From contig JAVTVX010000019.1 of NCBI GenBank assembly GCA_033439265.1, positions 6,021,501 through 6,085,500 on the forward strand: 64,000 nucleotides of DNA, read 5' to 3'. Origin of the DNA: Dillenia suffruticosa (taxonomy: Eukaryota; Streptophyta; Magnoliopsida; Dilleniales; Dilleniaceae). The notes under the pieces were generated by a model. That model did not search any database and was not told where the DNA came from. It saw nothing but the letters and a program-made list of their open reading frames with translations. The translations under genes and the position numbers were made by a program. Position 1 is the first letter of the stretch. Every line of letters begins with the position of its first letter. Shown here piece by piece: positions 1-11,289 of the stretch.

Positions 1-2
1 GA

Positions 3-227
3 AATTCCTCCGGCGCCACTTCACCTCCATCGCTTACTTCAACTCAGATGTACACTAAAGAGGAGGTTGACAAAATGATGGCAGACATGAGAAATCAAAT
101 GATGTCGCAAGTGAGAGAGGAATTGCATGCAGAAATTCGTCAAGTACTTGGACAAGTAGGTATATCGCCTACACCACATGACCTTGATAGCACTCAGCCA
201 CCTGACTGTGATCCCCCATGTCTGTAA
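3..227 (+). CDS. C-terminal end of a CACTA-element protein (Ptta/En/Spm plant transposase type), partial
   Basis: The open frame enters from the left edge and ends at TAA 225-227, giving 74 residues. A Ser/Pro/Thr-rich stretch is followed by a methionine- and charge-rich amphipathic segment (MYTKEEVDKMMADMRNQMM and on), then a Pro/Asp-rich tail. A short coiled-coil tail of this kind is usual at the C-terminus of the second CACTA ORF, the Ptta/En/Spm family. Its position just upstream of CACTA subterminal repeats supports this. The catalytic TNP2-type transposase is not in view. Nothing is visibly broken in the visible part, but whether the whole gene is intact cannot be judged. Confidence 0.6.
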   Translation, partial: NSSGATSPPSLTSTQMYTKEEVDKMMADMRNQMMSQVREELHAEIRQVLGQVGISPTPHDLDSTQPPDCDPPCL

Positions 228-540
228 TATTGATGACTTTTTTTTTCATATCTTTGATGTCTTTGATTATGTATTGATTCTACATTAATGTTATGAGAAT
301 TTATGTATTATGTCGTACTTTCCTTTCACTATATTTACGTTATGTTATGAGAATATAAGTTATTAGAATTTATTATATTTTATGTGTAAAGTTGTACAAA
401 ATGCGGTAATTTCTTTCCTCTGTTGATGTGGAGTATACCCTAGTATATTTGGTGGTACAATGAATCGATTGACACAGGTTATTCGAAATGCATATTACAG
501 GTGAACAGGTTTATTAGTTAATGGGACCAATGACAAATGT

Positions 541-1010
541 GATTCTGTCAAACATTAACAAAGTCAGCGACGGATTACCGTCGGATTTAGGCACCGGCAA
601 ATAAAACCCGTCGGTAATCCGTCGCTGAATTTCTTTATTCTGTTCAATATTCACCAACGGATTTCCGACGGCTATACGAAACCGTCAGAAATCCTTCTTC
701 AAGAAGATTTACAATCTCCGTCAGATCTGCGACGGATTTATAATTAGTCGCAAACTTTCCGTCGCTAACTCTTCAGCAATCCGTCGCTGATATGAATCCA
801 TTACCAACGGCATCCCGACGGATATTACCGACGGAAACATTCCGTCGGTAATGCCTGTCGGTGTCTGTAGCGTCGGAATACAAATCCGTCGGAAAAATTA
901 GGGGGACCCTTTTTTGCGATAGAAATCACCGTCGGAAATATCCGTCGCTGAAAGTCTTCAGCGACGGAAATATTTGTTTCAGCGACGGATGTGTCCGTCG
1001 CAGAAGCCAT
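541..1010. repeat. CACTA subterminal repeat cluster (GCGACGGA motif)
   Basis: Roughly twenty direct and inverted variants of a 9-12 bp motif around GCGACGGATT / CCGTCGGTAA are packed in 470 bases. Such arrays are the binding sites of the element-encoded DNA-binding protein in CACTA elements. They mark the subterminal zone of the element ending at 1024. The same motif recurs at all other CACTA ends in this window. Confidence 0.8.
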
Positions 1011-1199
1011 GCTTTTTAGTTGTGTCTTTTTCTTCCCAAACTCACCACCCTTTTGATTGGAGAAACCTTATGGAAAATTTTATCTCCTACCTCAAATTCC
1101 AAATCTCTACGTCTCTGATCAGCATAACTTTTCTGATAGGATTGAATTGTTCTAACCTTTTCTCGAATGCTCCGAACATTTTTTATGGTTTCTTATAAA

Positions 1200-2483
1200 T
1201 ACGCAGTCCTTATCTTAAATTGAAGTATCTGTTTCTCTCCTACTTCATCCCAACAAAGAGGAGTCCTATATTTTCTCCCATATAATGCTTCAAATGGTGT
1301 CATGCCAATATTAGAGTGGTAGTGATTGTATAAGTAAATTCCATTAACATCAAATATTCAGTCCAACTACCACGAAACTCTAGAACACAAGTCTCGACAT
1401 ATCCTCTAGAGTTTGTATAGTTCTTTCTAATTGACCATCTGTCTAAAGACAATATGGTATAGAGAAATTATGTTTAGTTCCTAACTTGGTTTGAAAGTTT
1501 TGCCAAAATCGAGAAACAAATTATAGATCTCTATCAGAAACAATAGATACTAGCATGCCATGTAATCTCATGATCTCATCAATATAAAGTTTAGCTAATT
1601 TCTCAATAGAATAAGTCATTGCAACTGGGAGAAAGTGAGTTAATTTTGTGAGATGATCTACTATAACCTATATGGCATCATATTTCATCATAATTTTGGG
1701 CAATCTTGAGACAAAATCCATAATGATATGCTCTCATTTCCACTCAGGGATAGGGAGTGGCTCAAGTAATCTACTATATTTTTTGTGTTCAGTTTTCACT
1801 TGTTGACATGTCAAGTTTCTACAAACAGACTCTATAATATCTCTCTTCATATCGAGCCACTAAAAGAATTGACGTAAATCCCTGTACAGTTGATGGATCT
1901 TGGATAAGCTGAAAAGGATGAATTATGTGTTTCCTCCAAAATCAATCTCTGTAATCTCTCAGCCTCCAGAACTACTACCCTTTCCCGAAATCTAACTATT
2001 TCATTGGATATATTAAATTCAGACTTCCCTCCTTTTAAAACATCTTCCTTGAGCTTAATTATCACCTCATCAGTTTACTGAGCTACCCTAATGCAATCAA
2101 ATAGATCTGGTCAGACCATAAACCGAGCTAAAAAAGACCTATGACTAGTAATCTCAACATCAATCCTCAACTGCTCAAACTCAACTATCATCTGATGTTC
2201 TCTTACTCGCAAAGTTGCTACTAATATAATAGATTTGCAGCTGAGAGTATCTACTACAATGTTTGCTTTGTCGGGTTAATACTGAATGATAACATCATAG
2301 CCATTTAATAATTCAAACCATCTGCGTTGTCTTAAAATCAACTTCTTTTGGGTAAATAACTATTAACGACTATGATAACCAGTGAATATTTCACAGTACT
2401 CACTATAGAGGTAGTGTCTCTAAATCTTCAAAGCAAAAACAATAGCTACGGCTCTAAATCATGTGTAGGATAATTCTCTTTGT
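1200..2483 (-). pseudogene. gypsy RNase H (3' part) and integrase remnant
   Basis: Minus-strand translation shows the C-terminal part of RNase H next to 2483, a linker, and the integrase core near 1570-1380 with a TDGQ-ERTIQTLEDM motif. Near 1310-1240 there is the conserved Ty3 phrase FEALYGRK-RTPLCWDE. Stop codons occur throughout (for example inside the region corresponding to VSDRD--F, near 1520), so no intact integrase is made. It is continuous with the RT remnant at 8765-9672 once the inserted Athila-like element is removed. Confidence 0.75.
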
Positions 2484-2488
2484 AAGAT

Positions 2489-3854
2489 TGATAATGCATA
2501 AATTGTCATTTTTATTGTTGATATTATAGTTTGATTTTGGATTGATTAGTGCCCTAATAATTTTTTTTATGGACTTTTTATTTTTAGGGATCAAAAATGG
2601 AGATTGGATCAAAATGGGCTTAAAGAGACATTTTTGGAACTAAATGGTTCAAGATATCAATTAGGCCTACAAAGGAAAGGAAGAAGTATCAAAAAGTGGA
2701 AGATTTTATTTTAGGAATTTTTACTTTAAGTAAAAATTGTTGTGATAAGTAAAATTTCTAAATTTTCCTATTTTGGTGGATTTTTTTCCTATTATTTTGG
2801 AAGAATCTTGGAGACCTAAAAATGACTCTCCTGATTAACCCTAGAAGGCACTATTCACGTTACTGTTCACGGCACTATTCATATATATATTCACAAGTGT
2901 TGTGGCGGCTACATTCATCTCTTTTTAGGTTTAGGTTTTATTTTTTTCTTTTTCTTTGAAGAACATTGTTTTTTCTTTTATTCTTTCTTTTGTTTATTCT
3001 CAAGAATATGATCACCATGAGTGGCTAGTTTTTTTTATTTTGATTCAAGGGAAACTTTAATCAATTGTTTTTCGTTGTGAGATTATGTTCTTAATTTAAT
3101 TTCTTGTCATTTTATTCAAGTATTCGTTGATTCTTGATTTATTTTTAAGAAAACCTAATATTGGTTAATCTGATAATTTAATTCAATATTAGTTTTCCTA
3201 TTACTATCCAGGATTTCAGTAATCCATAACTGTCATGAATGAACGGTACAAGTAGCAAATAGATTATTTATGTTTATGGGTCGTTGTCGATATTCATTTT
3301 AACATAAGGAATCGATGGAACAAAATCAAATAATTGTACGGCTATCCTGATTATTTATATTTTGATTTAACTGTTTTCACAAAACTTAATGCTGTCATTA
3401 TTTGATATGGAACGTTATCGTGTCCAGTCAAAATGATAAGTTTTGATTGGATGCTGAGTTTGGTCAATTATTTTAAGAAAACGTAAGATTTATTATGGCT
3501 ATCATAATAGATCTAAACTTAAATGATTTAATTGTAAGAATAATATTTTCAACCAATGATCAATAAGACAATCGAATTTATGAACCCTTGGATCAGAGTT
3601 TGGTAAATTTAATTTCTTCCTTAAATTTTAGTATTTTGCATTGTTGATTTTTTTCTTATTTTTAGGTTATTAATTTTTATTCGGCAAATTTTATTTTAGC
3701 AATTTGTTTGAAAACTCCCAACTTAAATTTTTTTATATTAACTAAGAGATTGAATTAACTAGTTCCCTTGGAATTCGACCTGGTAACCACTATTGCTATA
3801 GTTTGTTGCATTGGGAAAATCAGTATTAATTTGAGAGCTTCAACATCCCAACCA
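2489..3854 (+). repeat. 5' LTR of the Athila-like element
   Basis: Aligns along its whole length with 7384-8759 with scattered substitutions and small indels. It starts TGATAATGCATAAATTG and its last 24 bases align with the end of the 3' LTR, finishing CA at 3853-3854. It is immediately followed by the primer-binding site. Confidence 0.9.
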
Positions 3855-3859
3855 AATTT

Positions 3860-3877
3860 TGGCGCCATTGCCGGGGA
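3860..3877 (+). other. Primer-binding site of the Athila-like element
   Basis: TGGCGCCATTGCCGGGGA lies 5 bp inside the 5' LTR. It differs at one position from the sequence typical of Athila/Tat elements, which pairs with the 3' end of tRNA-Asp. Confidence 0.85.
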
Positions 3878-3898
3878 ACTATTTTAATTTCTTAGTTT

Positions 3899-5341
3899 GT
3901 GGTTTTCACTTGTTTATTGATTCTTGGAGAGGAAAAGATAGAAAATCGTGAAAGAACTCTGAATGAATTAGCTGCATCAATTTTGAACCAACATCCCTTG
4001 TGCATCGAGAACTCAACTCATGAGGTAAGTCACTCGAATTTTGAAAATCAAATTTCTGAATTGACTACTTTGGTTCGTCAGATGGCTGTAGGGCAAATAC
4101 ATGCAACCAAAGTTTACGGCATATGCTCGATACCCGGACATCCTACGGATATGTGTCCATCTCTGCAAGAAGATTCTACTCATCAAGCAAATGTCGTAGG
4201 AGGATTTCCTGGCCAACCTAAGAAGAAGTACGACCCCTACTCTACTTATTATAACCCCGGATGGAGAGAGCATCCAAACCTGAGTTGCGGGAATCAAGGA
4301 GGACAAACAAGATATTCTCCTCATCAATTCAATAGGCCAACACATGCACCGACACAATCGTCTAATTCAGGTATGTCCCTAGAAGATATTGTGAAAGCTC
4401 TCGCGACTAACATTCAACAATTTCAACAGGAAACGAGAGCTAGCATTCAAAATTTGGAAAATCAAATCACTCAGCTAGCCACTTTGGTTAGCAATTTGGA
4501 GGTTCGAATCTCAGGGAAATTACCTTCACAAACGGTAGTAAACCCTAAGGAGAATGATAGTGCAATGGTGTTGCGATCAACCCCACCATCGCCCAAGAAG
4601 GTAAATGAAAAGAAGGATGAAGAAGAAAAGGATAAGGCCATCGATGAAAGTCCAATTAAGTTTGAGGAATCCAAGATGGAAGAATACGAGAAGGAAGTAG
4701 GGAAAATAAGAGGTGATGAGATAGGTGAGAATGTGTCTGATATCATCAAGAGAACTCTACCCGAAAAATGTACAGATCCAGGTATGTTCACTCCATCTTG
4801 TATTATTGGTAAGAAAAAAATGGAGCATGCCATGTTAGATTTAGGAGCACCTGTTAATATCATGCCTTATTCAATTTATAATGCTCTAAAATTGTGTCCC
4901 CTAAAAGAAACTGGAGTTGTTATTTAGTTAGCTAACCATTCTTACATTTACCCAGAGGGAATCGTTGAAGATGTTTTGGTGCACGTTAATGAATTAATTT
5001 TTCCAACTGATTTTTACATCTTGAAAATGTAAGGAGACACTATCACAAATTCAACTCCACTTCTATTAGGACAACCATTCATGAAGACAGTAAAGACCAA
5101 AATAAATGTGGATGAGGGTACTCTCTCCGTCGAGTTCGACGGCGAGATTGTGAAATTTATTATTTTCGATCGTATAAAGTACCCAAATGAGTGTCAATCA
5201 ATTTGTTCTGCCGATATATTTTATTTAATTGTGCAGAAAATTTATGAAGAAAAATGTGATATTGATTTTGAATTGAATGCACAATTAGATATGGAAGGAA
5301 AGTCATATGAGTCTCACAAAGTAAAGTTGAAACCTCCTTGA
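3899..5341 (+). pseudogene. Truncated gag-protease frame of the Athila-like element
   Basis: One frame runs from about 3899 (no ATG at that point) to a TAG at 4925-4927, and continues past it and past a TAA at 5030-5032 to about 5341. The N-terminal half of an Athila Gag is missing: the frame starts at the segment before the zinc knuckle. The knuckle reads YGICSIPGHPTDMC, with the first Cys of CX2C replaced by Tyr. A Gln-rich coiled stretch (LENQITQLATLVS) and a Lys/Glu-rich linker follow. A retroviral-type aspartic protease comes next, with active-site region DLGAPVN where Asp-Ser/Thr-Gly or its Athila equivalent is expected, ending in LLGQPFMKT and the linker to RT. The RT is deleted. Not expected to be functional. 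Confidence 0.8.
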
Positions 5342-7383
5342 AAAGAAACAAGTGAAGACCGTCAAGCATAACGACGTTAAATAATTGCGCTTGTTGGGAG
5401 GCAACCCAAATTTTTTTTAAGAGTTTGATTTAATTTTTAGTAATTTCATTTATTCAATTTTAAGTGTTATTTATCTCTTCTTTTAATTTTTGCAGGTGTC
5501 CAATTCAATCACCCAAGTCATGGTTCAACACAGAATTTTCAGAGGCAGAAGCAGTCTTGGCATTAAGGCGTGATCACACGGTTTCAAAAGTCAAATAAAA
5601 TTTTTGGGCAGAAGCACTCTCACTCTTAAGAGATGATCATGTGGTATTCTGAAGGTGCAATCCGAATTTGGGCAGAAACACTCTCACTCTTAAAAGATGA
5701 TCACGCGGTTTTGGGTTAAAAAAAAAAGAAAAAAAAATGTGCTAGTTGCGAATGTCCAAACCGAAGGATTCATAGAGGAGACCTCGCATTCTCCACAGCG
5801 CCCGCCATCACCTTAGGGGAGTTCTCTTATTCTTTATCTTTCTTTTCATTGTCCTCTTTCATTGCCTAGCATCTTTCATTTCTTATATTAGTTTTCAATT
5901 GTGCTAGTTGTGAATTTCTTTAGCATTGTGTCTAAAATTCTCATCTTTTGCATACATTGAGAACAATGTAGTATTTAGGTGTGGGGGAGAATTTTCATGC
6001 GAATGTCATTTCTTCTATTTTTCTTTAGAATTTCGTATTCTCTAGATTTTGTCGGATAATGATTTTGAGTTAGTATACATTGTTGATTTGAGTTTGAAAT
6101 GCATGAAAAGACAAGTGTGATTAGTTACTTTTTTTGGATAAATTGTTTTAAAGTGTCCCATTGATCTTGATAATTGAATCAAATAAAAATGTGATAGATT
6201 TGATACAAATTAAACACATTTTGTGAGCTTTTGAGCCTGAAAACATTCATCATCTTGCTCTAAATTTTTTATGAGTGTTTATCGATCATAGTATATTTAT
6301 TCTAGAACTTGATTTGCTATACTTTTTTAGACCACATCAATAAATTCATGCATTGATATGATGGAGCAATTAGGTTTACACACTTTATCTATCTTAAAAG
6401 ACCTTCCCATGCATATTCATCCTCTAGGGAATCTATTTGAGCTTATATCTCTTTTCTTTGCTTTAACCTCATTAATTAACACATAGCCTTGTTTTACGCT
6501 AAACCTTCTTTTTGGTCCTTATATTAAAGAAGCATGTGATTTGAGTATATATTAAGTAGTTATTTGCAAAGGAAATTGGATACTTCTATTGTGGGATTTA
6601 TTTTGGGAAGTCGATTATACAATTGCGGTAGATTGTATATGCGCGGCATTTTCATTGATCCTTATTTTGTTTCCTTATTCAACAAAAAAAAGGGGAGAAA
6701 AAGAAAAAAAAAGGAAAAAAAAAAAAAGAGGGGAAAAGATAAAAAGAAAAAGAAATTCCCAAAAGTTGAAATTGGGAAATTTGAAGAGAAAATGTAAAAA
6801 GTTTGATTGAAAAATGATAATGATCTTGATTGGAGTATCTTTCTTTTGGCTTGATTATATTTCATGATATGAGATATAGGGGATATGTTCTTGATATACT
6901 TCTTTGATATATTTATTATACGATACATTTATCATTTTACCCTACCTTTATCTATGCCACGTTACAACCCTTACTAAGACCCCCGGATTTTTGTTTTGAA
7001 TTCATATAAGTAGTGGCGGAGATTTGATAAATAAGCAAGTTTATGGTAATAACATACATTGATTTGATTTGAAAGTTATTGATAAATTTCTTTAAACACT
7101 TTGAGTATATAGAGTGAAATCCTTGTGAGGGTATTGAATCTTGATACATTGAATTTGATGAGATTATCGAGTTTGATGGAAAGCTTATATTTTCTTTTAA
7201 AGTTTTAAAACTGTGATCACTTGCTCTCCGAATTGTTATTTTTGTTTGAATTTTTCGATGTGTGCTGCTTTGAAATTATTTGAAGATGAATTGAAGGAGG
7301 GGAAAGAGTGAATAAGAGAATACTTGTGTGACATTAATCTAGTGAATGCTTGAGGAAAAGCATTGGTTTGGTGTGGGGGAATT
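5342..7383 (+). other. Post-pol internal region of the Athila-like element, no coding sequence
   Basis: This 2-kb interval follows the missing pol. It contains the Athila-type phrase GCGCTTGTTGGGAGGCAACC (about 5387-5406), three imperfect copies of a roughly 50-bp unit containing GGCAGAA and TTAA-GATGATCACG (about 5545-5710), a GTGTGGGGGAGA tract near 5980, and an A/G-rich stretch (6685-6790). No env-like or RT reading frame of useful length is visible. Confidence 0.6.
7370..7383 (+). other. Polypurine tract of the Athila-like element
   Basis: GGTGTGGGGGAATT directly precedes the TGATAATG start of the 3' LTR, the expected position of the plus-strand primer. Confidence 0.75.
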
Positions 7384-8759
7384 TGATAATGTACAAATTG
7401 TCATTTATATTGTTGATATTATGGTTTAATTTTGGATTGATTAGTGCCTTAATAATTGTTTTTATAACCTTTTTATTTTTAGGGATCAGAAATGGAGATT
7501 GGATCAAAATGGGCTTAAAGAGACATTTTTTGAACTAAATGGTTCAAGATATCAATTGGGCCTACAAAGGAAAGGAAAAAGTATCAAAAAGTGGGAGATT
7601 TTATTTTAGAAATTTTTACTTTAAGTAAAAATTGTTGTTATGAGTAAAATTTCTAAATTTTCCTATTTTGGTGGATTTTTTTCCTATTATTTTAGAAGAA
7701 TCTTGGAGACCTAGAGTATTAAAAGAAGGACTCTCCTCATTAACCCTAGAAGGCACTATTTATGTTACTGTTCACGGCACTATTCATATATATATTCACA
7801 AGTGCTGTGGCGGCTACATTCATCTCTTTTTAGGTTTAGGTTTTATTTTTTTCTTTTTCTTTGAAGAACATTGTTTTTTCCTTTATTCTTTCTTTTGTTT
7901 ATTCTCACGAACATAGTCACCATGAGTGGCTAGTTTTTTTATTTTGATTCAAGGGGAACTTTAATCGATTGTTTTTCGTTGTGAGGTTATGTTTTTAATT
8001 TAATTTCTTGCCCTTTTATTCAAATATTCGTTGATTTTTTATTTATTTTTAGGGAAACCTAATATTGGTTAATCTGACAATTTAATTCAATATTAGTTTT
8101 TCTATTGCTATCAAGATTTCAGTGATTCGTAATTGTCATGAATGAATGGTACAAGTAGCAAATAGGTTATTTATATTTATGGGTCGTTGCCGATATTCAT
8201 TTTAACCTAAGGAATCGATGGAATAAAATCGAATAATTGTACGACTATCCTGATTATTTGTATTTTTGTTTAATTGTTTTCACAAAACTTAATGCTGTCA
8301 TTATTTGATATAGAACGCTATCGTGTCCAATCGATTAATAATAAGTTTTGATTGTATACTGGGTTTGGTCAATTATTTTAGGAAAATGTAAGATTTATTA
8401 TGGTTTTCCTAATAGATCTAAGGTTAAATGCTTGAATTGCAAGAATAACATTTTCAACCAATGATCAATAAAACAATCAAATATATGAACCCTTGGATCA
8501 GAGTTTGGTAAATTGAATTTCTTTCTTAAATTTTAGTATTTTGCATTGTTGATTTGTTTCTTATTTTTAGGTTATTAATTTTTATTCAGCAAATTTTATT
8601 TTAGCAATTTGTTTGAAAACCCCCAACTTAAATTTTTTTACATTAACTAAGAGATTGAATTAACTAGTTCCCTTGGAATTCGACCTTTTAACCATTATTG
8701 CTACAGTTTGTTGCATTGGGGAAATCAGTATTAATTTGAGGGTTTCGATAACCTGATCA
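7384..8759 (+). repeat. 3' LTR of the Athila-like element
   Basis: Second copy of the long terminal repeat, starting TGATAATGTACAAATTG and ending TGATCA. The target duplication AAGAT follows at 8760-8764. The short reading frames inside it also occur in the 5' LTR and are not genes. Confidence 0.9.
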
Positions 8760-8764
8760 AAGAT

Positions 8765-9941
8765 TTCAACTATCTAGAAGTATAGGCTATCACATTCTAT
8801 CCCTATATCAGTACACAATCCAACCTGGTCCTAAATGCATCACTAAAGATCACATATCCCTGTCCACTAACCAATAATGTTAGTATTGGAGCCAATACAA
8901 ACTTATGCTTTAGAGTCTAAAAACTAGTCTCACATTATTCATCCCATCTGAAGGACGCATTCTTACGAATTAATCTCATAAGTGAAGCAGTTATCGAAGA
9001 GAAATGCTTAACAAATTTATGGTAATAACCTGCCAAATCCAAAAAACTATGCACCTCCATAACTGTATTAGGAGGGAACTAGTTAACAACAGTTTTAATC
9101 TTTTTCGGATCTAGGAAAGTCCTTTACCAGAGACAATGCAACCCAAGAAAGTTATTTTACTGAGCCAAAATTCACATTTATTTAGTTTAGCATACAATTT
9201 CTCGGTTCTTAAAGTTTATAAAGTAATGCAGAGATACTGTTCATGTTGACCTCTATCTTTAGAATAAATCAACACATCATCAATAAAAAACCACAATGAA
9301 GTCATCCAGATAGGGTTTGAAAACATGGTTCATCAAATCCATAAAAACTGATGGGGCATTGGTTAATCCAAATGGTATAACCAAGAACTCATAGTAACCA
9401 TAGTGAGTGCGAAACGCCGTCTTAGGTATATCTTCCTCTCTAACCCTAATCTGATGATAGTTGGATCTAAGATCCAGTTGGGAGAAAACTATGGCATCTC
9501 TCAACTTATCAAACATATCATCAATTCTTGGCAAGGGGTATTTATTCTTGATCGTAACTTGATTTGGCTTCCAGTAATCAATATATAACCTCAAGGAACC
9601 ATACTTGTTATTTACGAAAAAAATCGGTGCACCCCAAGGAGAAACACTCAGATGAACAAACCCCTTGTCCACCAGTTCTTATAACTAAGTTTTCAACTCT
9701 TTCAGTTCAGCTGGTAACGTCCTATAAGGAGCTGTGGAGATAGGTATGATATATGGCAACATATCAATAGTGAACTCTATCCCTCTAACTAATGGCAATT
9801 TGGGCAAATCATTTAGAAACATATTCGGAAAATCTCGAACCACTGGTATATCAACCAATTAATATTGCTCTTTCTTGTCTTCAGTGATATAAGCTAAATA
9901 TAACTAACAACCCCGAAATAACATCCTAGTCACTCGAATCA
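8765..9941 (-). pseudogene. gypsy reverse transcriptase remnant (minus strand)
   Basis: The longest clean piece is 9672-9280. It shows the Ty3/gypsy RT sequence [75 protein letters not shown] and [12 protein letters not shown]. The catalytic YLDD is present, but the first block has changes and the frame is broken after [10 protein letters not shown]. The RNase H region continues toward 8765, with stops, up to the Athila-like insertion. The N-terminal RT side lies next to the CACTA inserted at 9942. Confidence 0.85.
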
Positions 9942-10335
9942 CTACTAGAAAACACAGGTTCAGCGACGGAAAGTTACTGACGGAAAATTACTGACGGAAA
10001 AAAATCCATCGGCAATAACAACGAATTTGCGACGGATTAACATCGAATTTTTTACCGAGAGATTAGCGACGGATTAGCGACGGAAATTAACGATAGAAAT
10101 ATTTCCGTCGCTAAACCCTTAAAAAAACATTTTTTAATTATAAAATTATCATCAACGGATTAGTGACAAATTACCGATGCAAAATTAGCGACAGATTACT
10201 GACGGATTTTTTTATTTTTAATTTTTTTTTATTTTATTTTTTTTTTATTTTAAATTTTTTATTTTTAATTTTATTTTTAATTTTTTAATTTTTATTTTTA
10301 TTTTTAATTTTTTAATTTTTTAATTTTTAATTTTA

Positions 10336-10835
10336 TTTAATAATTCTTATTATTTTTTATTTTGCAAAGAATAATATTATTTTATTTTTGTAAATTTTTT
10401 TAAGTAATAATAAAATAATTTTTTTATTTTATAATAAATTATTTTTAAATTTTTAATAAATTATTTTTAATTTTTTAATTTTTAAATATATTTAATAATT
10501 CTTATTATTTTTTTATTTTGCAAAGAATAATATTAATTTATTTTTTAAAATTTTTTATTATTTTATTTTAAGTAATAATAAAATTGTTTTATTATTTTAT
10601 AATAAATTATTTTTAATTTTATTTTTAATTTTTAAATTTTTAAATTTTTAAATTTTTAAATTTTTAAATTTTTAAATTTTTAAATTTTTAAATATATTTA
10701 ATAATTCTTATTATTTTTATTTTATTTTGCAAAGAATAATATTAATTTATTTTTTACAATTTTTTATTATTTTATTTTAAGTAATAATAAAATTATTTTA
10801 TTATTTTATAATAAATTATAATTTTATATTATTTT
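10336..10835 (+). repeat. Three tandem copies of a 150-190 bp AT-rich unit inside the CACTA
   Basis: Units beginning near 10336, 10495 and 10697 share TTAATAATTCTTATTATTTT, then TTTTGCAAAGAATAATATTA, then TTATTTTAAGTAATAATAAAAT. Homologous AT-rich units lie in the opposite orientation at 46150-46520 in the CACTA at 45593-46913. The two elements therefore belong to one family and are oppositely oriented. Confidence 0.7.
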
Positions 10836-10905
10836 AATATTATTAAGAAATAAGAAATAAAGATAATAAGTAAAAAAAAATATATATATATATATAAGTA
10901 GATAA

Positions 10906-10970
10906 CTTGTTTGACTTAGTGGCAAGAGTGCTCTCACACCATTTTCAGCGTATAGGTTTGAATCTCACCA
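10906..10970 (+). other. tRNA-like segment (box A / box B) inside the CACTA
   Basis: TTAGTGGCAAGAGTGC resembles an internal pol III box A, and about 33 bases later GGTTTGAATCTC resembles box B. No paired acceptor stem or CCA-proximal structure is evident, so this is not called a functional tRNA gene. Equivalent segments occur at 45430-45490, 46051-46105, 63150-63210 and 63811-63880. Confidence 0.5.
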
Positions 10971-11289
10971 CTAGCGTTTGGGTGGTGGGCTGTTCATTTA
11001 TTTTCTTTTTTCATAACTCAAAAACAGCGACAGATTTTTTTTTTCAGTTTTTTTTTTTCGGTTTTACTGACGGATTAAATCCGTCGCTAATCCGACTCTA
11101 ATATTTGCGATGGAAAAAAAATTTATCACCGAAAATTAGCGTGGTCACTTTTATGACGGATTTAGCGATGGAAAAAATCTATCGATAATATTTTTCAGCG
11201 ACATAAAAGGGACTTTCAGTGACAGAAAATGGACTTTCAGCAACGAATTTTTCCATCGCTGAAATTTCTAGTGGTGAATGAAAGATACA

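Larger units (their letters stand above)
1..1024 (+). mobile_element. 3' part of an autonomous-type CACTA (En/Spm) transposon
   Basis: The stretch carries the end of a CACTA-associated reading frame (3-227), about 300 bases of AT-rich spacer, and then a dense cluster of subterminal repeats built on GCGACGGA and its complement (541-1010). It ends in TTTTTAGTTGTG at about 1013-1024, which is a degenerate inverse of the CACTACTAGAAA terminus seen in the other CACTA copies here. The left end lies outside the window. To the right the sequence turns directly into the chromodomain/integrase end of a minus-strand gypsy element, so this CACTA appears to be inserted in it. The target-site duplication cannot be checked because only one end is present. 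Confidence 0.8.
2489..8759 (+). mobile_element. Athila-like Ty3/gypsy LTR retrotransposon lacking RT and integrase
   Basis: Two LTRs of 1366 and 1376 bp (2489-3854 and 7384-8759) begin TGATAATG and end in CA. They are flanked by a perfect 5-bp duplication AAGAT (2484-2488 and 8760-8764). A primer-binding site TGGCGCCATTGCCGGGGA follows the 5' LTR, as in Athila elements (tRNA-Asp type), and a purine tract precedes the 3' LTR. The interior holds only a truncated gag-protease frame with two internal stops, then a jump at 5341 to the usual post-pol sequence (GCGCTTGTTGGGAGGCAACC). RT, RNase H and integrase are absent, so the copy can only have moved with enzymes supplied by relatives. It sits in the RNase H domain of the older minus-strand gypsy element. 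Confidence 0.9.
9942..11276 (+). mobile_element. Non-autonomous CACTA element, complete, 1335 bp, TSD AAT
   Basis: The left terminus CACTACTAGAAA (9942) and the right terminus TTTCTAGTGGTG (ending 11276) are inverted repeats with one mismatch. Both are flanked by AAT (9939-9941 and 11277-11279), the 3-bp duplication expected of CACTA elements. Subterminal GCGACGGA-type repeats occupy about 9960-10210 and 11020-11265. The middle is AT-rich with a threefold tandem repeat and a tRNA-like segment. There is no transposase gene. It interrupts the protease-RT region of the minus-strand gypsy element. Confidence 0.92.

Noticed and set aside
7350-7916. Short plus-strand frames at 7350-7538 and 7668-7916
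   Set aside because: Both lie in or across the 3' LTR of the Athila-like element and are altered in the 5' LTR copy.
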